A DNA stretch of 20,050 nt from assembly GCA_023445495.1 (NCBI GenBank), contig JAEXLC010000156.1, positions 1 to 20,050 of the forward strand, read 5' to 3'. The position numbers and the translations under genes are program-made. Below, piece by piece: positions 11,535 through 20,050 of the stretch (positions are counted from its first letter, which is position 1; the number at the start of each line of letters is the position of its first letter). This stretch comes from Pseudomonadota bacterium (lineage in GTDB: Bacteria > Pseudomonadota > Alphaproteobacteria > Sphingomonadales > Sphingomonadaceae). Under the pieces are notes generated by a model, which saw nothing but the letters and a program-made list of their open reading frames with translations, was not told the origin of the DNA and ran no database searches.

Positions 11535-14302
11535 CAGAATTGAGTCCCTACGTTGAAGGTTACAAGCTTGGTGTCGTCGCCCTTGGCGTGGAGCAACGTC
11601 TTGGCCACGTCGATACGCAGCGGGCCGAAGGGCGAATTCCAGTTCACACCGAAGCCGACCGACAGGCGCGGCGAGGCGCTGTCGCCCACATAGCGCTCGT
11701 AGAAGGGCGTGATCGGAGAATTGGCGATGGCGTTGATCGAGGTACCCGAGCAGGCCGTGGTCGCGCTTGCCGAGTAACCGACCTTACAGGTGGTGTAATA
11801 GCCCGAATAGGTCGGGTCCGACGCGCTCACGATGTAGAGCTGGTTGCCCGCCGAATCCTTCAGGAAATTGTCCTTCGGGAGCAGCGACGGCGAACCATCG
11901 GAGTTGAACAGCAGCTTGCCGCTGGCATCCTTCGCCTGCTCGAACTCGATCGTCTTGCCCGGGCGGGTGATGTTGAACAGGCTGCCCGCCATCACGAAGA
12001 TCGACGGACGCAGGCCCATTTCGGCGGCGCCGGCACCCAGCGGGATCTCGAGCTCGGCCTTGGTCAGGTAATAGGCCTTGCCGCCGATCGCGTCGTCAAC
12101 GATCTGGTTGCGGTCGGTGACCAGCAGCTGGTCGCCGGTCGCCACCGAGCCGGTGTAGCTGATGCGCTGCACGCGCGGGCCGACGCCGCGAATGTCGAAG
12201 CCGCGGAACTGCGGTTCGCCCAGGTAGAAGCGATCGGTGATGCGCACCGGATCGATGCCCGCGCCGCGGCTGCTTTCGAGGCTGTGGATATAGCCGCCCT
12301 CGGCCGAGACCGAGGCGATGAAGCCGCCGCCGACATTCCAGTATTTGTCGGCATCGAAGCGGGCGCGCAGGTAACGCACGTCGCCGCCCACGCCGGCGAA
12401 GTCGCCGCTCAGCGACAGCCGCTGGCCGCGCGACGGACGCAGGCGGCTGTTCAGGCTGTCATAGGTCAGGGTGAGGCCAACCAGCGAGGTGATGCGGTTG
12501 CCCACCGCCTCGCAATAATAGCGGCCGGCCTTGAGCGGATCGCACTGGCCGTCGGTGTAGAAGCTCGACTTGTCGAGCGTCACGTCGTCCTGGGCCAGGT
12601 AATAGCGGCCCGACAACGTCCAATATTCGGTCAGCGGCACGCCGGCGACGACCTGGAAGCCGGTCGAGACCTGGCTGTAGGTGGTCGAGCGATCCGAGCC
12701 GATATAGTTGAACGCGTTATAGTCGCGGCGGAAGATCGTGCCACCGAGCGCGATGTTCTTGTCGAACAGATAGGGCTCGGTGAAGCCCAGTTCGACCGAC
12801 TTCGAATAGCTCGAATAATCGACCGAGGCCGACACGGTCTGGCCCATGCCGCGGAAGTTGCGCTGGCGGATCGACGCCTGGAGGATGAACTGCTCGAGGC
12901 TCGAGAAACCGGCCGACAGGGTCAGTTCGCCGTTCGCGCGCTCTTCGACATTCGCCTTGAGCACGATGCGGTCCGGCGCCGAGCCCTCGACGCGCTCGAT
13001 CTCGAACTTGTCCTGGAAATAGCCCAGCGAGTTGATGCGGTCCTGCGAGCGCTTGACCAGGAAGGTGTTGAAGGCGTCGCCCTCGGCCACGCGGAACTCG
13101 CGGCGGATCACCTTGTCCTGGGTCTGGCGGTTGCCGGTGATGTCGATGCGCTCGATATACGTCCGATTCGCTTCGGCGATGTGGAAATTCATCCCCATCG
13201 TCAGCGATTCCTTGTCGCGCTGGAAGTCCGGGCGGACGTCGGCGAACGCGTAGCCGGCGATACCGGCGGTCTCGCTCAGCTGCTCGACCGTGTCTTCCAC
13301 GGCCTTCGCATTGTACCAGTCGCCTTCCTTGATGCTCAGCGCGCTGGCGAGCTTCTTGTCGTCAAAGTCGCGGATCGCGCTGTCGACGGTGACCGGACCG
13401 AACTTATAGCGGGGACCTTCCTCCACCACATAGGTGATGATGAAGTCCTTCTTGTCCGGGGTCAGCTCGGCCACGGCCGAGATCACGCGGAAATCGGCAT
13501 AGCCGTTGGTCAGGTAGAACTGGCGCAGCTTCTGCTGGTCATAGGCCAGGCGGTCCTGGTCGTACGAGGTGTTCGAGCTCATCAGGTGCGAGATGCTCGC
13601 CACCTTGGTCGCCATCTCCCCACGCAGCTTGCCGTCCGAGAACACCTCGTTGCCGATGATGTTGATCTGGCGGACCTTCGACTTCGGGCCCTCATGCACC
13701 TCGAAGATCACGTCGACGCGGTTCTGGTCGAGGCTGACCATCTTCGGCTCGACCACGGCAGCGAAGCGGCCCTGGCGGCGATAGAGCTCAATGATGCGCG
13801 CGACGTCGGCGCGCACCGCGGTGCGGGTGAAGATCTGGCGCGGCGCCAGCTTCACTTCCTTCTTGATCTTGTCTTCCTTGAGCCGCTTGTTGCCCTCGTA
13901 GATCACCCGGTTGATCACCGGGTTCTCACGGATGCGGATCACCAGCTCGCCGGTCTCGGCGCCTTCGATCGACACGTCGGCCAGCAGCTCGGACGCGAGC
14001 AGGTCCTTGATCGCCTGGTCGAGCGTCTCGTTGGTATAGGCGTCACCCACGCGCAGGCGGGTGTAGCTCATCACCGTTTCCGGCTCGATGCGCTGCGAGC
14101 CCTGCACACGGATCGACTTGATCGTGCGCGTCACCGGAGCCGGCAGGCCCGGGACCGGCGTGGCCTGGGCCGCCGCGGGAGCGGGCGCAGGGGTCGCCTG
14201 GGGCGCGGTCTGTGCCAGCGCGGCTCCCGAGAGCACCGTGCCCGCGAGGAGGGTCGCCGTGGCGCGCGCGCCGATTTTCGTTGCCTTGATCGCAGTCACC
14301 AT
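11534..14302 (-). CDS. bamA: Outer-membrane protein assembly factor BamA
   Basis: BamA folds and inserts beta-barrel proteins into the outer membrane. The 922-residue precursor has a signal peptide (ATKIGARATATLLAGTVLSG, ending AALAQ), five POTRA domains (about residues 50-415, from IKSIRVQGSQRIEPETV to KANVEERANGELTLSAGFSS) and a 16-strand Omp85 barrel to the C-terminal Phe. The Omp85 signature QFRGFDIRGVGPR is present. One extracellular loop near the C-terminus is about 100 residues (11675-11974) and holds CKVGYSASATTAC. A second cysteine pair, CDPLKAGRYYC, lies in another loop. The start at 14302 has GGGGTGGG just upstream and a proper signal peptide; a longer frame to 14353 would add 17 residues before it. 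RseP lies 69 bases upstream, and skp overlaps the stop. Confidence 0.97.
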   Translation of the reverse strand: MVTAIKATKIGARATATLLAGTVLSGAALAQTAPQATPAPAPAAAQATPVPGLPAPVTRTIKSIRVQGSQRIEPETVMSYTRLRVGDAYTNETLDQAIKDLLASELLADVSIEGAETGELVIRIRENPVINRVIYEGNKRLKEDKIKKEVKLAPRQIFTRTAVRADVARIIELYRRQGRFAAVVEPKMVSLDQNRVDVIFEVHEGPKSKVRQINIIGNEVFSDGKLRGEMATKVASISHLMSSNTSYDQDRLAYDQQKLRQFYLTNGYADFRVISAVAELTPDKKDFIITYVVEEGPRYKFGPVTVDSAIRDFDDKKLASALSIKEGDWYNAKAVEDTVEQLSETAGIAGYAFADVRPDFQRDKESLTMGMNFHIAEANRTYIERIDITGNRQTQDKVIRREFRVAEGDAFNTFLVKRSQDRINSLGYFQDKFEIERVEGSAPDRIVLKANVEERANGELTLSAGFSSLEQFILQASIRQRNFRGMGQTVSASVDYSSYSKSVELGFTEPYLFDKNIALGGTIFRRDYNAFNYIGSDRSTTYSQVSTGFQVVAGVPLTEYWTLSGRYYLAQDDVTLDKSSFYTDGQCDPLKAGRYYCEAVGNRITSLVGLTLTYDSLNSRLRPSRGQRLSLSGDFAGVGGDVRYLRARFDADKYWNVGGGFIASVSAEGGYIHSLESSRGAGIDPVRITDRFYLGEPQFRGFDIRGVGPRVQRISYTGSVATGDQLLVTDRNQIVDDAIGGKAYYLTKAELEIPLGAGAAEMGLRPSIFVMAGSLFNITRPGKTIEFEQAKDASGKLLFNSDGSPSLLPKDNFLKDSAGNQLYIVSASDPTYSGYYTTCKVGYSASATTACSGTSINAIANSPITPFYERYVGDSASPRLSVGFGVNWNSPFGPLRIDVAKTLLHAKGDDTKLVTFNVGTQF

Positions 14303-14371
14303 CCCACCCCAGTCGGAATCAAAATACCCGGCCGTCAGCCACGCGGCTTGCACCGCCCTGCACGAACCACA

Positions 14372-15505
14372 TCAGCCGATCAACCCGGCCAGATTTCTCC
14401 ACACGCCGAACGTGCCGAGGTCGTTGAACGTAACGAACAGCATGAGCGCCAGAATTGCGACCAAACCGCCACGATAAGCCCATTCCATAACCTGCGGCTC
14501 CACCGGGCGGCGACGAACGGCTTCCACTGCGTAGAACAGGAGATGGCCGCCATCGAGCACGGGGACTGGCAACAGGTTGATGAATCCCAGATTAATGGAG
14601 ATCAGCGCGATCAGATAGACCAGTTCTACCGGACCCATCGCAAGAAACTCGCCCGAGATCTTGGCGATCTTGAGCGGGCCGCCCAGCTCGGTCACCGGGA
14701 TACGTCCCAGAATGATCCGCTGGAGCCCCTCGATCGTGGTCTTCACGATGCCGATCGTCTGCTTGATCCCCTCGCCCGGCGCTTCCCAGAGCGCGACGGG
14801 CCGGATTTCCGACGCGACGCGGCCGATGCCGAGCACGCCGCGATGCGTGATGTTGCCGAACCGATCCTTCTCGGTCAGCGAGCCGATCGTCGCGCTGGTC
14901 TGCGCGATCTGGCCGCCGCGCTGATATTCGATGTTCACCGTCTCGCCGGAGCGGATCATCGCGAAGACGCCGATATCCAGGAAATCCTCTACCTGGCGCC
15001 CGTTGAGCGACAGGATGCGGTCGCCCGCCTTGAGCCCAGCGCTCTCGGCCGCGCTCTTGGGCGCGATGCTGCCGATCACCGGTGGGGTCACCATCTTGCC
15101 ATAGGCGACCGCGAAGGCGCCCAGGATCGCGATCGCGACCAGGAAATTCATGATCGGGCCCGCGGCGACGATGATCGCGCGCTGCCACAGCGGCTTGGCC
15201 TGGAAGGTCTGCGCCCGCTCCTTGGGCGGCAGCGAGAGCCATTCCGGCGACGGCTGGCTGGCCGGGTTCATGTCGCCGGCGAAGCGGACATAGCCGCCAA
15301 GCGGCAGCCAGCCGAACTTCCAGCGGGTGCCGCGCTTGTCGGTGAAGCCGGCAATCTCGCGACCGAAGCCGATCGAGAACTCTTCGGCCTTCACGCCGAA
15401 CCAGCGCCCGGCAAGGTAATGCCCCAGCTCGTGCAGGAACACGAGCGGCCCGAGCACCAGCGCGAACGCCAGGATGGTGATCAGGATGCCAGGATTTTGA
15501 ATCAA
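14372..15505 (-). CDS. rseP: RIP metalloprotease RseP (site-2 protease family)
   Basis: RseP cuts transmembrane substrates within the inner membrane, classically the anti-sigma factor of the envelope stress response. The 377-residue protein has the zinc motif HELGH (25-29) in the first membrane helix and the third ligand in the LDG motif (317-319, D318). A single PDZ domain is visible (about 125-205, with APKSAAESAGLKAGDRILSL). Other membrane helices lie near 105-125, 290-315 and 350-365. E. coli RseP has two PDZ domains; the one-PDZ form is common in alphaproteobacteria. The start is a TTG at 15505, forming TTGA with the dxr stop, so translation is probably coupled. bamA follows 69 bases downstream, which links protease and barrel assembly. 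Confidence 0.96.
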   Translation of the reverse strand: MIQNPGILITILAFALVLGPLVFLHELGHYLAGRWFGVKAEEFSIGFGREIAGFTDKRGTRWKFGWLPLGGYVRFAGDMNPASQPSPEWLSLPPKERAQTFQAKPLWQRAIIVAAGPIMNFLVAIAILGAFAVAYGKMVTPPVIGSIAPKSAAESAGLKAGDRILSLNGRQVEDFLDIGVFAMIRSGETVNIEYQRGGQIAQTSATIGSLTEKDRFGNITHRGVLGIGRVASEIRPVALWEAPGEGIKQTIGIVKTTIEGLQRIILGRIPVTELGGPLKIAKISGEFLAMGPVELVYLIALISINLGFINLLPVPVLDGGHLLFYAVEAVRRRPVEPQVMEWAYRGGLVAILALMLFVTFNDLGTFGVWRNLAGLIG

Positions 15506-16662
15506 GCGACGCCGTCCTTCACACGCTCGCCCGCGATCCGCCTAGCCTCGGCGTCGATTGCCCAAACGGCTTCGAGGCTTTCCGGAGCGACCGGGTCATA
15601 GCGGTCAAGCGTATCGGCAGAGATTGCGGCAATTTCAAGAAAGTTGAGACGGCCCGCCAGGAAGGCCGCGACAGCCACTTCATTGGCCGCATTGAGGATC
15701 GCCGGCCGAGCGCCGCCGGCCTCCAGCGCCTCGCGCGCCAGCCGCAATGCGGGGAAGCGCACCGCGTCGGGCGCCTCGAAGTCCAGCCTTGCCATTGCCA
15801 CAAAGTCGAGCGGGGGCATCGGCGTCGCCATCCGATCGGGCCAGGCCAGCGTGTGCGCGATCGGCACGCGCATGTCCGACGGACCCATCTGGGCCAGCAC
15901 CGAGCCGTCGACATATTCGACCATCGAGTGGATAACCGACTGGCGATGCACGAGAATTTCCAGCGCATCGTTCGCGACGGGGAACAGCCGGGCGGCTTCG
16001 ATCAGCTCGAGGCCCTTGTTCATCATCGTCGCCGAATCGACCGAGATCTTGGCGCCCATCGACCAGTTCGGATGCGCGCAGGCCTGGGACGGCGTGACGC
16101 CGCGCATCGCTTCCAGGTCCCAATCGCGGAACGGACCGCCACTTGCGGTCAGGATAATCCGCCGCACGCGTTCCGGGCGTTCGAAATCGAAGCACTGGAA
16201 GATCGCATTATGCTCCGAATCGGCGGGAAGAATCGTGGCGTCGTGGCGTCGTGCCGCCGCGGTGACCAGATCGCCGGCCGAGACGAGCGGCTCCTTGTTG
16301 GCGAGCACCACCGTGCCGCCCTGCTCGATCGCCGCGATTGCCGAGCCGAGCCCGGCCAGGCCGACGATCGCCGCCATCGTCCAGTCCGCGCCCATCCGCG
16401 CCGCTTCGCAAACGGCCTCGGCACCGCCCGCGCTGGTGATCGCGGTGCCGGCCAGCTGCTCGCGGAGCGCCGGCAGGCAGCGCTCGTCCGCCACCACCGC
16501 GTGGCGCGCACCGGTGCGGATCGCCGCGGCGGCAAGCTTCCCGACATCGCTATTGGCGGTAAGCGCGATCACTTCGAAGCGATCGGGTTCGCGCTCGATC
16601 AGGTCGAGCGTCGAGCCGCCCACCGATCCGGTGGCGCCCAGGATCGTGACGCTGCGCTTCAT
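15502..16662 (-). CDS. dxr: 1-deoxy-D-xylulose 5-phosphate reductoisomerase
   Basis: Dxr converts DXP to 2-C-methyl-D-erythritol 4-phosphate with NADPH, the committed step of the MEP isoprenoid pathway. The 386-residue length is normal. Visible features: the NADPH-binding GATGSVGGSTLD (9-20), LANKEPLVSAG (120-130), and the metal-binding PADSEHNAIFQC (D148 and E150), with N215, K216 and E219 in MMNKGLELIEA. It supplies isopentenyl diphosphate, which UppS in the same operon uses. Its ATG overlaps the cdsA stop by four bases (ATGA), and its own stop overlaps the rseP TTG start. Confidence 0.97.
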   Translation of the reverse strand: MKRSVTILGATGSVGGSTLDLIEREPDRFEVIALTANSDVGKLAAAAIRTGARHAVVADERCLPALREQLAGTAITSAGGAEAVCEAARMGADWTMAAIVGLAGLGSAIAAIEQGGTVVLANKEPLVSAGDLVTAAARRHDATILPADSEHNAIFQCFDFERPERVRRIILTASGGPFRDWDLEAMRGVTPSQACAHPNWSMGAKISVDSATMMNKGLELIEAARLFPVANDALEILVHRQSVIHSMVEYVDGSVLAQMGPSDMRVPIAHTLAWPDRMATPMPPLDFVAMARLDFEAPDAVRFPALRLAREALEAGGARPAILNAANEVAVAAFLAGRLNFLEIAAISADTLDRYDPVAPESLEAVWAIDAEARRIAGERVKDGVA

Positions 16663-17434
16663 CGGACCAGCCAGAGCACCAGCAGCGCCGCCACCGGCGC
16701 GACCGTGACCAGCCCGTCGAGCCGATCGAGCACGCCGCCATGGCCAGGAAGCAGATTTCCGGAGTCCTTCACCCCGGCGCAGCGCTTGAGATGGCTCTCG
16801 AACAGGTCACCCAGCTGCGACAGCACGCCGAGCACCGGCGTCGCCCAGGCGAGCGCCACCGGCAGGTGGAACAGCCAGACCAGCGCAAAGGCGAACAGCG
16901 TCGCGCCGCCGACCCCGCCGAGGAACCCCGCCCAGGTCTTGTTCGGGCTGATCGACGGGGCGAGCTTGGGCCCGCCGATCGCACGGCCGGCGAAATAGGC
17001 GGCGCTGTCGCACGCCCAGACCAGCGCCATCGCCCAGAAAGTGAGCAACAGCCCCTGCACCGGCTGCTCGCGGATCAGCACCAGCGCCAGGATCGGCAGG
17101 CCGACGTAGAAGGCGCCGAGCGCCAGCTGCAGGCCGCGCGTGACGATCATCAGGAAGAAGAAGGCGCCGATGATGAGCCCGAGCGCCAGGAAGCCCGGCC
17201 CGGCCGCCAGCCCAGGCGCCATCGCCGCCAACGGCACCGAGATCGCATATTGCGCGAGGCGCTTTCCCTTGTCGCTGGCGCCGGCGAGCAGGGCCCATTC
17301 ACCCATCATCAGCACGCCGGCCACGCTCACCACGATCCAGAAGCCGATGCCACCCGAATAGAGCGCGGCAAAGGCCAGGCCGATCAGGATGAAGGCGACA
17401 CCCAGCCGGGTGGCGAGCTCGGAACCGGTCTTGC

Positions 17435-17438
<4 letters not shown>
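16659..17438 (-). CDS. cdsA: Phosphatidate cytidylyltransferase (CDP-diglyceride synthase)
   Basis: CdsA makes CDP-diacylglycerol from phosphatidate and CTP, the branch point of phospholipid synthesis, in the inner membrane. The 259-residue protein is mostly hydrophobic, with about seven or eight membrane helices. It carries the family signature SPNKTWAGFLGGVGGA (164-179) and KDSGNLLPGHGGVLDRLDGL (224-243), including the catalytic Lys/Asp. CDSAAYFAGR at 143-152 is also typical. The start is the GTG at 17438 (GTGA with the uppS stop). The frame stays open back to 17840, but that part is Arg/Ala-rich shadow of uppS. The gene also overlaps dxr by 4 bases. Confidence 0.96.
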
Positions 17439-18166
<728 letters not shown>

Positions 18167-18220
18167 CGAACGCGCCCTTGACGTCATTCCGGCAGGAAAC
18201 AGGCAGGGCGCGCGCCGAGG

Positions 18221-18778
18221 TCACTTGCCCAGGATTTCCTTTTCCTTGGCAGAGGCCGCGGCATCGATGTCGGCGATCGTGCTGTCGGTGAGCTTCTGCA
18301 CCTCGGTCTCGTGGCGCTTGCGCTCGTCTTCCGAAAACACGCCCTTCTTCTCATCGGTCTTCAGGCTGTCATTGCCGTCGCGACGCACGTTGCGCACGGC
18401 GATGCGGGCCGCCTCGGCATATTTGCTGGCGAGCTTGGCGAGTTCCTTGCGGCGCTCCTCGGTCAGGTCGGGGATCGGCAGGCGCAGCGTCTGGCCGTCG
18501 GTGATCGGGTTGAGGCCGAGACCGGCCGAGCGGATCGCCTTCTCGACCGGCCCGACGTTCGACTTGTCCCAGACGGTGACCGAGAGCAGGCGCGGCTCCG
18601 GCGCCGCGACCGTCGCCACCTGGGCGAGCGGCATGTGCGCGCCATAGACCTCGACGGTCACCGGCTCGAGCAGCGTGGTGCTCGCGCGGCCCGTGCGCAG
18701 GCCCTGCAGGTCATGCTTCAGCGACTCCACCGCGCCGTTCATGCGGCGCTCGAGGTCGGCCTTGTCGTAAGCGGCCAT
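18221..18778 (-). CDS. frr: Ribosome recycling factor
   Basis: RRF works with EF-G to split the post-termination ribosome. The 185-residue protein shows the two-domain pattern: a three-helix bundle (LKHDLQGLRTGRAST near the start; RRKELAKLASKYAEAARIAV and KKGVFSEDERKRHETEVQKL at the end) and a beta-rich insert (EVYGAHMPLAQVA, EPRLLSVTVWD, GLGLNPITDGQTLRLPIPDL). The ATG at 18778 has a strong AAGGAG site 6 bases upstream. It lies 13 bases after pyrH, a gene order widely conserved in bacteria. Confidence 0.98.
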   Translation of the reverse strand: MAAYDKADLERRMNGAVESLKHDLQGLRTGRASTTLLEPVTVEVYGAHMPLAQVATVAAPEPRLLSVTVWDKSNVGPVEKAIRSAGLGLNPITDGQTLRLPIPDLTEERRKELAKLASKYAEAARIAVRNVRRDGNDSLKTDEKKGVFSEDERKRHETEVQKLTDSTIADIDAAASAKEKEILGK

Positions 18779-18791
18779 TATCGGCTCCTTC

Positions 18792-19523
18792 TTATGCGGA
18801 TTGGGTTTCGTTCTGGACGATGGTCGAGGTGCCCTCGCCCACCAGAACCTTGGTCAGGTTGCCGGCATCGCGGATGTTGAACACGACGATCGGGATATTG
18901 TTGTCGCGGCACAGCGCCACTGCGGACGCGTCCATCACCTTCAGATTGTCCGCGAGGACGCGGTTGAAGCTCAGCGTATCGTAGCGCGTTGCCGTCGGCA
19001 CCTTCTTGGGGTCGGCATCATAGACGCCGTCGACGCTGGTGCCCTTGAACAGCGCGTCGCACTGCATCTCGGCCGCGCGCAGCGCCGCGGTGGTGTCGGT
19101 GGTGAAGAACGGCAGGCCGGTGCCCGCCGCGAACAGGACCACGCGGCCCTTCTCCATGTGGCGCTCGGCACGGCGGCGGATATAGGGCTCGCACACCGAT
19201 GCCATCGGGATCGCCGACTGGACGCGGGTATCGACACCCACCTTCTCCAGCGCGTTCTGCATCGCCAGCGCGTTCATCACGGTCGCGAGCATGCCCATGT
19301 AATCGGCCGAGGCGCGATCGAAGCCCTGCGCCGCGCCGGCCAGGCCACGGAAGATGTTGCCGCCGCCGACGACCATGCAGATCTCGAGCCCGCTCTCCTT
19401 GGCAGCCTTCACTTCGAGCGCGACGCGCTCGCAGGTCTCCGGATCGATGCCGAACTGCCCCTGACCCATCAGGACCTCGCCCGACAGTTTGAGGAGGATG
19501 CGCTTGAATCGAGGAGCAGTCAT
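18792..19523 (-). CDS. pyrH: UMP kinase
   Basis: PyrH phosphorylates UMP to UDP, feeding UTP and CTP synthesis; it is normally a hexamer regulated by GTP and UTP. The 243-residue protein has LLKLSGEVLMG near the start, VVGGGNIFRG (about 50-60), ATVMNALAMQNALE, GTGLPFFTTDTTAALRA and the Asp-rich GVYDADPKK. All are characteristic of the bacterial amino-acid-kinase-fold UMP kinases. The ATG at 19523 follows AAAAGG by six bases; the frame stays open to 19934, but that upstream part is not protein-like. This is the first gene of the long envelope operon. The usual rpsB-tsf pair is not directly upstream. Confidence 0.97.
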   Translation of the reverse strand: MTAPRFKRILLKLSGEVLMGQGQFGIDPETCERVALEVKAAKESGLEICMVVGGGNIFRGLAGAAQGFDRASADYMGMLATVMNALAMQNALEKVGVDTRVQSAIPMASVCEPYIRRRAERHMEKGRVVLFAAGTGLPFFTTDTTAALRAAEMQCDALFKGTSVDGVYDADPKKVPTATRYDTLSFNRVLADNLKVMDASAVALCRDNNIPIVVFNIRDAGNLTKVLVGEGTSTIVQNETQSA

Positions 19524-19567
19524 GAAAGCCTTTTGGTTACGCCGGATACGGGGAGCGGCGCGGACCC

Positions 19568-19591
19568 TAGAGGAGCGCGCCCAAAGGGACA
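19568..19591 (-). promoter_or_regulatory. Candidate promoter of the pyrH operon
   Basis: On the minus strand, TTGTCC (19591-19586) precedes TAGGGT by 17 bases, directly after the terminator hairpin and about 45 bases before the pyrH ATG. TTGTCC also occurs in the promoter-like patch upstream of the TonB receptor. The -10 match is weak, so this rests mainly on spacing and position. Confidence 0.35.
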
Positions 19592-19625
19592 AGCGGGCGC
19601 ACGGCCTATTTGCCATGCGCCCGCT
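19592..19625 (-). terminator. Terminator hairpin upstream of pyrH
   Basis: AGCGGGCGCA (19592-19601) is perfectly complementary to TGCGCCCGCT (19616-19625), and the interior adds a GGC/GCC pairing around loop CTATTT. On the minus strand it starts 44 bases past the stop codon of the upstream gene and is followed by TGTCCCTTTGG. It probably insulates the pyrH operon from that gene. Confidence 0.6.
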
Positions 19626-19669
19626 CGTGACAACGGTAACAGCTGTGGACGACGCCGGTTCCGGCGCGA

Positions 19670-20050
19670 TCAGTCCTTCGACGAAGGCGCCGGAGCGAGG
19701 TAGATCAGGCCCGGCGCATCGGCGATGAAGCTGTCGAGCACGCCGTCCGAGACCTTTACCGGTCCTTCGAAGCGGGTGGCACCGGGGATCGAGCGAATCG
19801 CCGCCGCCTTCTTGGTCAGCTCGGCCGCCTCGGCGAAGTAGCGCGCCGCCCCCGGCTGGCCGGCGCGGGCGGCGGTCAAGCCGTCGACGGTCAGGCGCAG
19901 GGCACGCCCCCAGAGCTGCGCGGCATCGAGCCACGGCCCGGTCTCGCGCACGAAGCCCGGCACGACCACGCCGGCGCGGATCCGGTCGGGCGCCGCCGCC
20001 AGCGCGTCCGCCCCCACGCCCACCACGCCAAGCGCCCAGGCGCTCGCCGG
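19670..20050 (-). CDS. C-terminal fragment of a larger protein, possibly GH84-like glycosidase
   Basis: The minus-strand frame is open from the right edge to a stop at 19670, giving 126 residues of a protein that begins outside the window. It is helical (TGPWLDAAQLWGRALRLTVD, then ARYFAEAAELTKKAAAIRSI), followed by GPVKVSDGVLDSFIADAPGL. This resembles, from memory, the helical region after the catalytic domain of GH84 beta-N-acetylglucosaminidases, where a WLxxxxLWGEAL-like helix and a VxVxxxVLxPFI strand occur. The catalytic Asp pair would lie outside the window, so the family call is tentative. No start codon should be assumed at the window-internal valines. Confidence 0.6.
   Translation of the reverse strand, partial: PASAWALGVVGVGADALAAAPDRIRAGVVVPGFVRETGPWLDAAQLWGRALRLTVDGLTAARAGQPGAARYFAEAAELTKKAAAIRSIPGATRFEGPVKVSDGVLDSFIADAPGLIYLAPAPSSKD

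Noticed and set aside
11540..15601. A plus-strand reading frame open for more than 1300 codons opposite bamA, rseP and the end of dxr
   Set aside because: It is a mirror of GC-rich codon use on the real strand. The translation is Arg/Ala/His/Asp-rich without domains, and the minus strand encodes three unmistakable proteins there.
19524..19934. Longer pyrH start reaching into the upstream gene
   Set aside because: The sequence crosses a strong terminator hairpin and is not protein-like; the ATG at 19523 has a good ribosome site and gives the family length.

Overview
The window is about two-thirds G+C and looks like the chromosome of a sphingomonad (Alphaproteobacteria, Sphingomonas-like). The main evidence is the gene complement: a pyrH-frr-uppS-cdsA-dxr-rseP-bamA-skp-fabZ cluster with no lpxD, lpxA or lpxB around fabZ, which fits a lineage that replaces LPS with glycosphingolipids. 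A TonB-dependent receptor and a divergent MCP of a type I associate with sphingomonads agree with this. No tool-based taxonomy was possible.

Region 1 (1-2700). The 5' end of a secreted protein gene (perhaps RlpA-like) overlaps the 3' end of an MltB-type lytic transglycosylase gene, both on the minus strand. Then come tRNA-Ser(UGA) and two exported proteins on the plus strand: an orphan with four cysteines and a TPR-like protein.

Region 2 (2701-8916, plus strand). A 600-base gap holds an AT-rich promoter-like patch with a palindrome, then a long hairpin-rich leader. It precedes a TonB-dependent outer-membrane receptor carrying an EF-hand-type loop. A CHASE3-like/HAMP methyl-accepting chemotaxis protein with a C-terminal CheR-type pentapeptide and a DUF2332 protein follow. 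Very stable GC hairpins separate these three genes.

Region 3 (8936-10169, minus strand). Three small genes: an exported orphan, a single-domain PilZ protein and ribosomal protein L31. L31 starts at GTG and sits between two 10-bp hairpins. A one-codon ATG-TGA reading frame overlaps its start.

Region 4 (10291-19523, minus strand). One long envelope operon: UMP kinase, ribosome recycling factor, undecaprenyl diphosphate synthase, CDP-diglyceride synthase, DXP reductoisomerase, RseP protease, BamA, Skp/OmpH and FabZ. From uppS to fabZ most genes overlap at stop/start (GTGA, ATGA, TTGA, TGATG), so translation is probably coupled. The products link isoprenoid supply, lipid-carrier synthesis, phospholipid and fatty-acid synthesis, outer-membrane protein assembly and envelope stress proteolysis.

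Region 5 (19592-20050). A hairpin terminator and the C-terminal end of a larger minus-strand protein, possibly a GH84-like glycosidase.

I saw no transposon, prophage, CRISPR array or recognisable defence system. The most unusual items are the structured leader of the TonB receptor, the start-stop element at L31, the EF-hand loops in the receptor and in Skp, the long cysteine-bearing BamA loop, and the lpx-less cluster.
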